A DNA stretch of 5,208 bases from an uncultured Treponema sp. (GTDB lineage: Bacteria > Spirochaetota > Spirochaetia > Treponematales > Treponemataceae): positions 1-5,208 of the forward strand of contig CAJPPE010000146.1 of the NCBI GenBank assembly GCA_905372345.1, written 5' to 3'. Of this stretch, positions 1 through 5,208 are shown one piece after another (the stretch's first letter is position 1; the number at the start of each line of letters is the position of its first letter). The translations under genes and the position numbers were made by a program. The notes under the pieces are model-generated. The model worked only from the letters and a program-made list of their open reading frames with translations, ran no database searches and was not told the origin of the DNA.

Positions 1-335
1 TTATAATACTTTCTGATAAATCCTATTTTGTCGGAACACCATTTATTGGCTAAAAAATGAGCACGGACTTCGATGGTTTGCATTGCAAGCCGGACTTCTC
101 CGTTATCGGGTTCTTCTGAATCAAAGTCATAATGAGTATTTGAAAATTCATTATCGCGCAAAAAATCTGCGAGCAAGGTTTCAAAGCGTTCGGCTGAGAT
201 TGTTTGAATATGCTTTTCTCTAAAAATTTTATATAGGAAAGATATAGTAAGAGCTGCATTTTTTGTTCTTAAAAGTCTTAAGCCGGAATCTTCCGAAAGC
301 ATGGCCGCTATATACGCACTGTCTGAACTTTTCAT
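1..335 (-). CDS. jetA: JetA, kleisin-like DUF3375 subunit of Wadjet (MksF-like), 5' part only
   Basis: An open frame of 111 codons begins at ATG 335-333 and runs off the left edge with no stop, so only about the first quarter of a usual DUF3375 protein (close to 500 residues) is seen. The N-terminus matches the family pattern as I remember it: after a short helix comes LRLLRTKNAALTISFLYKIF (19-38, the 'LLRxxNAxLxxxFL' block), then ISAERFETLLADFL (46-59), and, after an acidic linker (68-80), ARHFLANKW-type residues (RAHFLANKWC, 91-100) leading into GFIRKYY (105-111). In Wadjet complexes JetA is the kleisin that bridges the two JetC heads and holds JetB. The ATG overlaps the jetD stop in ATGA and has a strong AAGGGGG site before it, so translation is coupled to jetD. 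The truncation comes from the window edge; nothing suggests a broken gene. DUF3375 is very likely from position next to JetC and JetD as well as from sequence. Confidence 0.88.
   Translation of the reverse strand, partial: MKSSDSAYIAAMLSEDSGLRLLRTKNAALTISFLYKIFREKHIQTISAERFETLLADFLRDNEFSNTHYDFDSEEPDNGEVRLAMQTIEVRAHFLANKWCSDKIGFIRKYY
332..335 (-). other. ATGA stop/start overlap of jetD and jetA
   Basis: The last base triplet of jetD (TGA, 334-332) and the first of jetA (ATG, 335-333) overlap in the four bases ATGA, a standard arrangement for translational reinitiation that ties the amount of JetA to translation of jetD. Confidence 0.9.
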
Positions 336-1555
336 TTTTCCCCCTTATCTGTATCGTTAAAAATTTTCTCGATACGGCTTTTGATAAAGGCTTGAGATAT
401 TTTTTCTTGTTCAAGTCTTCCGATGGTTTTATTTTCTCTTAAAAACTTAAAAAGATGTAATTCATCTTCACTAAGATTAAGGTCTTCGATTTTTGAGTGA
501 GAATTTTCTCCCTTTACGGCAAAGATTGAAAAAGTTTCATACGTTTTTTGATCCATGCAAAATGATTGTATATTGGGGAAAATGCTGCGTACATTTGAAA
601 GTATTTCAAACCCGTGTTCATCCATATCTCCGAAGTAGTATAATTTTTTTTCGTTTAATGTTTTACATTCTTTTAAATTCACGGCAGCAAAACCGGAACC
701 GAAAATGCAAAGCGCCTTATTAAAAGCCGGAAATGTAAGATAGACCATTAAATTTTCAACGATAAAAATATATTCTATGGAATTAAAATTGATTTTTGCA
801 AAGGCGCTCAAAGGAGTTTGTATTTCATAGCTTGTAAATTCTTCATTTAGAATTTTCAAATGTATATCTTTATCGAGGCTGCGGAATCTTATAAAAGGTT
901 CTGCTGTTCTCACTCCCCATATTTTATATATATCTGCATTAGAGTTGATTTTATCGGTATCCTTATTTTTGTTTAAGGCGGTATAAACCGAAAAAATCAA
1001 TGAGGTATTCTGTTCTATAAATTTTGTGTGTACCGGTACAGGAATCTCTCTGAGATACACATTACAATGAGGATTATTTAAAAACCAGATTGCACAAAGA
1101 AATATGTTCTGCCAATAATCGTCTTCAGTCTCGGCAATCAGACTACGCAGATGTTTTTTTAACCAATCGTTTTGAACATCTTCGGCATTTAAATTTAAAA
1201 ATCGGCTTTTAACAATGGAAAGATGCTTTTTAAAATTTTCCGTTTCTTTTTCTTTCCCGATAAAACGTATAAAATCAATTTCAGTTTCAAAATATATTTT
1301 TTCGATGATTGTCTGCATTCCCTGTTTATGCGTTTTAATGGTTTTTGTTTCTACGGTATAACCTCTTCCTTTAGCATTTTTTGAGTTCTTGTAAAGGTTT
1401 TCAGCTTCAACCTTCCTCTCAGCAAAGGAATCTTTTACGGAACCCTTTGCAGATGGAATGAGCAGAGGAAAGAAATCTTTTTCATCTATAATCGAATGTA
1501 AAAGCGGTAAAAATTTATTTTCAGCTTTTTTCTTTATCTCATCAATGCTTATCAC
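332..1555 (-). CDS. jetD: JetD, Toprim-type DNA-cleaving subunit of Wadjet (DUF3322 + DUF2220; MksG-like)
   Basis: JetD is the nuclease of the Wadjet complex. It resembles topoisomerase VI subunit A and cuts DNA captured by the JetABC motor. The 407 residues fit the usual length. The N-terminal half (about 1-190, DUF3322) shows FFPLLIP (28-34), GRGYTVE (63-69) and the hallmark REIPVPVHTKFIEQN (169-183). The C-terminal half (DUF2220) carries the Toprim-like core: IVENLMVYLTFP (265-276, with acidic Glu 267), the GSGFA turn (286-290), YFGDMDEHGFEIL (307-319, with Asp 310 and Asp 312 as the DxD metal ligands and His 314), and near the end RLEQEKI (380-386). All expected acidic residues are present, so it is probably active. 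The start is a GTG at 1555-1553, with GAAGGA 6 nt upstream. The first internal Met is residue 80, inside the N-terminal domain, which rules out an ATG start. It lies 24 nt after jetC, and its TGA overlaps the jetA start. Confidence 0.95.
   Translation of the reverse strand: MISIDEIKKKAENKFLPLLHSIIDEKDFFPLLIPSAKGSVKDSFAERKVEAENLYKNSKNAKGRGYTVETKTIKTHKQGMQTIIEKIYFETEIDFIRFIGKEKETENFKKHLSIVKSRFLNLNAEDVQNDWLKKHLRSLIAETEDDYWQNIFLCAIWFLNNPHCNVYLREIPVPVHTKFIEQNTSLIFSVYTALNKNKDTDKINSNADIYKIWGVRTAEPFIRFRSLDKDIHLKILNEEFTSYEIQTPLSAFAKINFNSIEYIFIVENLMVYLTFPAFNKALCIFGSGFAAVNLKECKTLNEKKLYYFGDMDEHGFEILSNVRSIFPNIQSFCMDQKTYETFSIFAVKGENSHSKIEDLNLSEDELHLFKFLRENKTIGRLEQEKISQAFIKSRIEKIFNDTDKGEK
340..346 (-). promoter_or_regulatory. 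Ribosome binding site of jetA
   Basis: On the minus strand the sequence AAGGGGG ends 4 nt before the jetA ATG at 335, inside the last codons of jetD. It supports this ATG as the start and allows jetA to load ribosomes directly as well as by reinitiation at the ATGA overlap. Confidence 0.8.
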
Positions 1556-1561
1556 TTTCTT

Positions 1562-1567
1562 TCCTTC
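1562..1567 (-). promoter_or_regulatory. Ribosome binding site that decides the GTG start of jetD
   Basis: GAAGGA on the minus strand lies 6 nt before the GTG at 1555 and sits in the 24-nt gap after the jetC stop. No ATG lies near enough to compete, so this site is what fixes the jetD start. Confidence 0.8.
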
Positions 1568-1579
1568 AAAAGCGTTGTC

Positions 1580-4500
1580 CTAGCTTAACGCTTCTTTTTC
1601 TTGCTTGTAACGGTCAATTGTTATTTCAAGCAGACGTGAAGTGTTGTCGTTTTTCTTTTCGGTAATGTGCATTGAAGAAATATAATCTTCGACAATGTTT
1701 ATCTTATCCATAGGCGTTACCAAAATCATTTGTAAGCCGATCTGCTTAAAAAGTTCCATTGCATAACAGGAATTATCAATATCGACCTTGCTGAATACCT
1801 CATCTATAATTACCAAGCGGAGGGAACGGGGAGAGCCGCTTGTTATTCCGAATTGAAAGGCTATAGCCGAAGCCAAAATCGTATAGGTTAGTTTTGATTT
1901 TTCACCTCCCGATAAACTTGCGGAATCTTCATAATATTGTTTTTGAGTGCTATCGTTTTGATAATATTCTATTGCTGCAAATATAAACCATTGGCGTACA
2001 TCAAGTACTTTTTTTCGTCTTTGATCGTTTTCTTTTAAATAAGAAATCAATGTTTTTATTTTTTTAAAATCCTCAAATTCGGAAGCCGCTTCTTTGTTAA
2101 ATATGGAGGCGGAATCGGGTATCGCAGCTAATAAGAGACCCTGAAATTCTTTTATTTGAATATCATTTGTAAAACGGTGTTCAAGTTTTATATAGGTCGG
2201 CGGATTTTTACTGTAAGGAATCGTTTTTAAACTTTTGTTAAGTTCTCCGATACCTTGAATAATTTGAGCGCTTCCGTTATCCAACCGTGTACTGAAATTT
2301 GTAATATCTTTTCTTACACTATCGTTAAACTTGAGTTTGAATTTTTTTAAGCAGGCAGGAAGATCATCATGAATCAGCCTTTCATAAAAAGCTTTGAAGT
2401 CGGGAAGAGCTGCGGCCTCAGCTTGCAAATCCCGTACATCCGCGCTCCATGCAGGAAACTTTATTTTTATTTCATCCTTGGCATTTGTAAGGGCTGACAT
2501 TTTTTCGCGTAATCTTCTTTCCGTATTTTTTAAACTGTGCTCCGATTTTTCCGCTTCGCTTTCAAGTTTTGATGAAAAATTTTCTTTTGCCGTATCAAGA
2601 ATATCTAAGTTTTCAAACCTTTTGTTTATTTTAAAATATGTTTCAAAATTTAAAACTAAGGTTGCTATTTCTTCACTATCTTTGTCCGAATAGTTTTCAG
2701 CAAATTGACTTTGCATCCTCTCTTGTTTTAAACTTATATCTGCAAGCTGTTGCTCCAGCTTTCCTTTTTCCTGTGTGAGAAAAGAGTGTTCAGCCTCCTT
2801 TGACTGCCTATCCTCTTTTAAAAGGTTGAGTCTTTCTTCAAGCTGATTCAGTTCCTTATCATTTTTTAAGAGCAGTGCTTTTTCTTCATGGCTTGCATCA
2901 AGGGCGGCAGCATATTTATGAACATCAATTTCATCCCAAAGAGTAAGTTTAGCTAAATTTTCCAAGATAATATGTTTATTCTTTATTTCGTCTTGTTCGA
3001 TTTTATATTTATGTACTTTTTCAGTATTTTTTTCTATTTCGGTTTTAAGTTTATCCTGTCTGAAGGAAAGTTCTCTGCGCTTTTGTATATTGTCCCAGCC
3101 TAAGACAAATGATTGAGTACCGGTACGCTGAGGTCTGTCATCTTTTTCATGCCTTATCTTTGCTTTAATTAAGCCGCTTGAAGTGATAGCCTTAGCCGCA
3201 TGATTAAATTCTTCCATATCGTCGGTACAGATATAATCGAAGTTATCCGTTACGTAGCTCTCGATCCAATCGGAGAGTTCATGTTTTCTGTTTATCTCAA
3301 GTTTTGAAATAAGCGAGTTGTTTTGAGGTGTAAAATTTTTAAGCTGAGGTTTTTTATCGGTTTTTAAATAGACCAGTCTCCCTTTTAAATTATTTTTTGC
3401 GGCATAAGCATTAACCTTTGTATAAAGATTGTCCGGTACTAAAAGGCAGAGAGCAAAGTGATGGAGTAGCTTTTCTATTGCTCCTTCCCAGCGGATTTCG
3501 GTTTTCAGCACTTGCAACAGTTCTCCTGCAAAGGTAAGTTCACGTTGAGAACAATTAATGCCTTCACAAATTTCATCCCTTATTCTGATATTTTGAGATG
3601 GAATATTTGTATTCCGTTTGCTTAAAGATTCAAGCTCCTCGGTAAGTTCTGTAAGTTCATTTTTTGCACCTTTATTTAAGACATTAAGTTCAAGAATGGA
3701 ATTAAATACGGCATTTTCTTTTTTTGTAAGTTCTTTTTTTAATTCGGGTAAAAGTTTTAAGTTTTCATTGAACTTTTTTTCCGTTTGGGGAGTTTCCAAA
3801 GAAAGGACTTTAGCGCAACGCTCATAGTCGCGTATTTTTTCTCTGCGTATTTTTAACTCCCGTTCGTTATTATCTATTTTACGTTCTGCCGCGGCAATGA
3901 GCATTGCAGTGGAATTTTTTTGTATCGCAGATTTTACAGAGTCGAGATCGAAGTCTACCTTTTTGATTTCTTCTTCTATTAACAAAGTTTTATGTTCGAT
4001 TATCAGTTTTTCTTGGTTTAAATCCATACTTCTTTTTTCGATTAAGCCGAGAGCCGTTTTTACGTACCAAAGTTGTAAGCTGTTTTTAATCTCTTTTAGT
4101 TCCAAATCTTTCTTTTCGCAAAGCTCAAACGTTTTACCCGCTTCCAAAACGTCTTTTAAAAGCCGGATCTGTTCTTGAGCTTTTTCAATTTCATTATAGA
4201 TTTGTGAAAGTTCTTCGTAATGTGTTACCAATCCTTCAAATTCGGCTTCGGTGTTTTGTCCCTCGAACATATGTGTCCGTATAAATTCGTTTAAGTTTCC
4301 TACTCCTTTTAAGCCGACCGTTTGTGAAAAAAGATAGAGCGCCCTGTCGGAACGTAAACCTGCAAGCTGCAAAAAGGCTTCGGAATAGGAAGAAAAATTA
4401 TCCCCGTAAAAAGCCGTATTGAATTTTTCGGTCATGATTTTTTTCCATTTACTGTGAGGGGTAAGGTCTTGCACCTCTTTTTGAATGTCTTCGATAGAAA

Positions 4501-4969
4501 GTTTTTTACGTGTTATTGAATATACCCTTTGCAAGGCGCCTGCCTGAGAAAAAAATCTCATCTGCATGAGGGTTACAGGCCCTTGATCATCTCCCAGCAC
4601 AAAACAGCCTAACAGAATAGAAAAACACTTATCCTTTGAACGTAAGTTTTTTGCAGTACTCGAAATGAATTCTTCGTCCCTCCGGCTTCCGTAAGTACCG
4701 AGCACATAACTTGCTTCATCTCTTTCTTTTTTACTTTCGGCCCCTGCCGATTGATTATAAAACCTCCGGCGGGGCGGAACAATGAGCGATAAAAAAGCAT
4801 CGACTAAGGTGGTTTTCCCCGAACCGTTTAAGCCTGTAAGAAGAGAAGATTTTTTTCTGCATCTCATCGTGTAGATGTTTGAATCGAAAATACCCCAATT
4901 ATATACTTGAAAAAAATCCAGATAAAAACCGTTTTTACTCTCGTCATTTATTAGTTCAAATTGTACCAT
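1580..4969 (-). CDS. jetC: JetC, SMC/MukB-like ATPase of a Wadjet (MksB-type) anti-plasmid system
   Basis: This 1129-residue protein is the motor subunit of a Wadjet complex, which uses ATP to extrude DNA loops. The N-terminal head has VYNWGIFD (22-29), Walker A GLNGSGKT (46-53) and the family block VPPRRRFYNQSAG (64-76). The C-terminal head has the ABC signature SLSGGEK (1018-1024), Walker B VIIDE (1053-1057, catalytic Glu 1057) and D-loop SKVD (1060-1063). Where other ABC ATPases carry the switch His, it has VTPMDK (1084-1089), as I recall for the COG4913 family. Charged heptad-like stretches at about 255-455 and 635-830 are the coiled-coil arms. The segment between them (about 478-630, with FAGELLQV, WEGAIEKLLHHFAL and FVLGWDN) is the hinge-side block typical of COG4913 proteins. 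The length is normal for type I JetC, and no active-site residue is missing. ATG 4969 is chosen because it sits 5 nt after AGAGGA and the family N-terminus follows at once. RecN- or SbcC-type proteins are excluded by the YNWG and NQSAG blocks. Confidence 0.95.
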   Translation of the reverse strand: MVQFELINDESKNGFYLDFFQVYNWGIFDSNIYTMRCRKKSSLLTGLNGSGKTTLVDAFLSLIVPPRRRFYNQSAGAESKKERDEASYVLGTYGSRRDEEFISSTAKNLRSKDKCFSILLGCFVLGDDQGPVTLMQMRFFSQAGALQRVYSITRKKLSIEDIQKEVQDLTPHSKWKKIMTEKFNTAFYGDNFSSYSEAFLQLAGLRSDRALYLFSQTVGLKGVGNLNEFIRTHMFEGQNTEAEFEGLVTHYEELSQIYNEIEKAQEQIRLLKDVLEAGKTFELCEKKDLELKEIKNSLQLWYVKTALGLIEKRSMDLNQEKLIIEHKTLLIEEEIKKVDFDLDSVKSAIQKNSTAMLIAAAERKIDNNERELKIRREKIRDYERCAKVLSLETPQTEKKFNENLKLLPELKKELTKKENAVFNSILELNVLNKGAKNELTELTEELESLSKRNTNIPSQNIRIRDEICEGINCSQRELTFAGELLQVLKTEIRWEGAIEKLLHHFALCLLVPDNLYTKVNAYAAKNNLKGRLVYLKTDKKPQLKNFTPQNNSLISKLEINRKHELSDWIESYVTDNFDYICTDDMEEFNHAAKAITSSGLIKAKIRHEKDDRPQRTGTQSFVLGWDNIQKRRELSFRQDKLKTEIEKNTEKVHKYKIEQDEIKNKHIILENLAKLTLWDEIDVHKYAAALDASHEEKALLLKNDKELNQLEERLNLLKEDRQSKEAEHSFLTQEKGKLEQQLADISLKQERMQSQFAENYSDKDSEEIATLVLNFETYFKINKRFENLDILDTAKENFSSKLESEAEKSEHSLKNTERRLREKMSALTNAKDEIKIKFPAWSADVRDLQAEAAALPDFKAFYERLIHDDLPACLKKFKLKFNDSVRKDITNFSTRLDNGSAQIIQGIGELNKSLKTIPYSKNPPTYIKLEHRFTNDIQIKEFQGLLLAAIPDSASIFNKEAASEFEDFKKIKTLISYLKENDQRRKKVLDVRQWFIFAAIEYYQNDSTQKQYYEDSASLSGGEKSKLTYTILASAIAFQFGITSGSPRSLRLVIIDEVFSKVDIDNSCYAMELFKQIGLQMILVTPMDKINIVEDYISSMHITEKKNDNTSRLLEITIDRYKQEKEALS
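4956..4969 (-). other. 14-nt overlap between the upstream gene and jetC
   Basis: The jetC ATG (4969-4967) precedes the TGA of the upstream gene (4958-4956) in a different frame, so the two coding regions share 14 nt. An overlap of this kind normally means one mRNA and coupled translation. It is the main sequence evidence that the winged-helix protein belongs to the same operon as the Wadjet genes. Confidence 0.85.
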
Positions 4970-5207
4970 TTTCTTCCTCTACCTGCCAATAGCCGTTTTT
5001 ATCTGCCCCGATCCGTTTAATCAAATTTTGTTCTTGCAGTTTTTTCATATTTTTAATAATATTTAAACGTGCAATTCCCACAACTTCGGAAAGTTCTTCT
5101 TGGGTACTATAGGGATTGTTTTTTATAGCCTCTATAATTTTCTTCTGATTTACAGTAATCTTTCGAGTAATCTTTAATTCGTTCGCAATAATATCTTTTA
5201 TCGTTTT
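4956..5207 (-). CDS. 3' end of a gene ending in a winged-helix DNA-binding domain (partial; AlbA_2- or Fic-like C-terminus)
   Basis: An open frame enters from the right edge and ends at a TGA at 4958-4956, giving the last 83 residues of a protein whose start is outside the window. Visible residues about 18-76 read as one winged helix-turn-helix: a first helix (VNQKKIIEAIKNN), the turn-helix STQEELSEVVGI, a recognition helix around RLNIIKNMKKLQEQNLI, and a wing ending KRIGADKNGYWQV. From memory of the families, this 'L-I-x-R-I-G-x-D-K-x-G-Y-W' ending is typical of the last domain of AlbA_2/Schlafen-like ATP-binding proteins and of some Fic proteins, where it binds DNA or regulates the main domain. 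The reading frame runs 14 nt into jetC, so the two are very probably co-transcribed and translationally coupled. The main domain is not visible, so the function is open. A JetB (DUF4194) identity is possible because JetB also contains winged helices, but the terminal motif does not look like it. Confidence 0.72.
   Translation of the reverse strand, partial: KTIKDIIANELKITRKITVNQKKIIEAIKNNPYSTQEELSEVVGIARLNIIKNMKKLQEQNLIKRIGADKNGYWQVEEENGTI
4975..4980 (-). promoter_or_regulatory. Ribosome binding site of jetC
   Basis: AGAGGA on the minus strand ends 5 nt before the jetC ATG at 4969. It lies inside the 3' end of the upstream winged-helix gene, where it encodes part of the terminal acidic residues of that protein. 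Confidence 0.75.
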
Positions 5208-5208
5208 T

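Noticed and set aside
1..335. jetA considered as a truncated pseudogene.
   Set aside because: The frame is open to the last base of the window, and the codon at the edge is simply cut; there is no stop or frameshift.
50..414. Minus-strand open frames at 50-259 and 229-414.
   Set aside because: They are out of frame with jetA and jetD, whose frames in the same DNA match known families.
493..723. Plus-strand open frame of 76 codons.
   Set aside because: Antisense to the conserved Toprim part of jetD; no recognisable domain and no independent support.
2394..2693. Open frame of 99 codons on the plus strand.
   Set aside because: It lies wholly opposite the jetC coiled-coil region; the Ser/Phe-rich product is what the reverse of Lys/Glu-rich codons gives. 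No family motif.
3551..3568. Cys pair CEGINC in JetC (468-473), considered as a zinc hook like that of Rad50/SbcC.
   Set aside because: The spacing is C-x4-C, not C-x2-C, and it lies before the hinge-side block in a segment that matches COG4913 proteins.
3618..4178. Two plus-strand open frames (3618-3827 and 3897-4178).
   Set aside because: Both are antisense to jetC and are low-complexity Ser/Phe-rich shadows of its coiled-coil codons.
4609..4800. Minus-strand open frame of 63 codons.
   Set aside because: It lies in an alternative frame inside the JetC head domain, which is conserved in the main frame.

Overview
The window holds most of a Wadjet-type (JetABCD / MksBEFG) SMC defence operon. 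All genes lie on the minus strand, so it reads from right to left. In transcription order they are: the 3' end of an unidentified gene whose product ends in a winged helix (5207-4956), jetC (4969-1580, SMC/MukB-like ATPase), jetD (1555-332, Toprim-type nuclease subunit with DUF3322 and DUF2220 regions), and the 5' part of jetA (from 335, kleisin-like DUF3375 protein), which leaves the window at base 1. I assigned families by reading motifs in the translations. No database search was possible.

The packing is that of one transcript. The upstream gene overlaps jetC by 14 nt, jetC and jetD are 24 nt apart, and jetD and jetA share an ATGA stop/start overlap. Each of the three jet starts has a purine-rich ribosome binding site. 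There is no non-coding stretch of notable length, and I see no promoter or terminator, so transcription must start upstream of base 5208 and end beyond base 1. I see no RNA gene, mobile element, CRISPR array or long repeat.

In characterised Wadjet systems JetA, JetB and JetC form a MukBEF-like loop-extruding motor, and JetD cuts the DNA, which removes small circular plasmids. The catalytic motifs of both JetC and JetD look intact here, so the system is probably functional. Two points stand out. The order C-D-A is a rotation of the usual A-B-C-D. The place just before jetC, where jetB is normally found, is taken by a gene whose C-terminus looks like the winged helix that closes AlbA_2/Schlafen-like or Fic-type proteins rather than like JetB. 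No jetB is visible; it may follow jetA outside the window.

The DNA is AT-rich and the proteins are rich in Lys, Glu, Asn, Phe and Ile. The overall style recalls host-associated spirochaetes such as Treponema, but that is an impression, not a determination. Wadjet operons move horizontally, so the cassette itself says little about the host.
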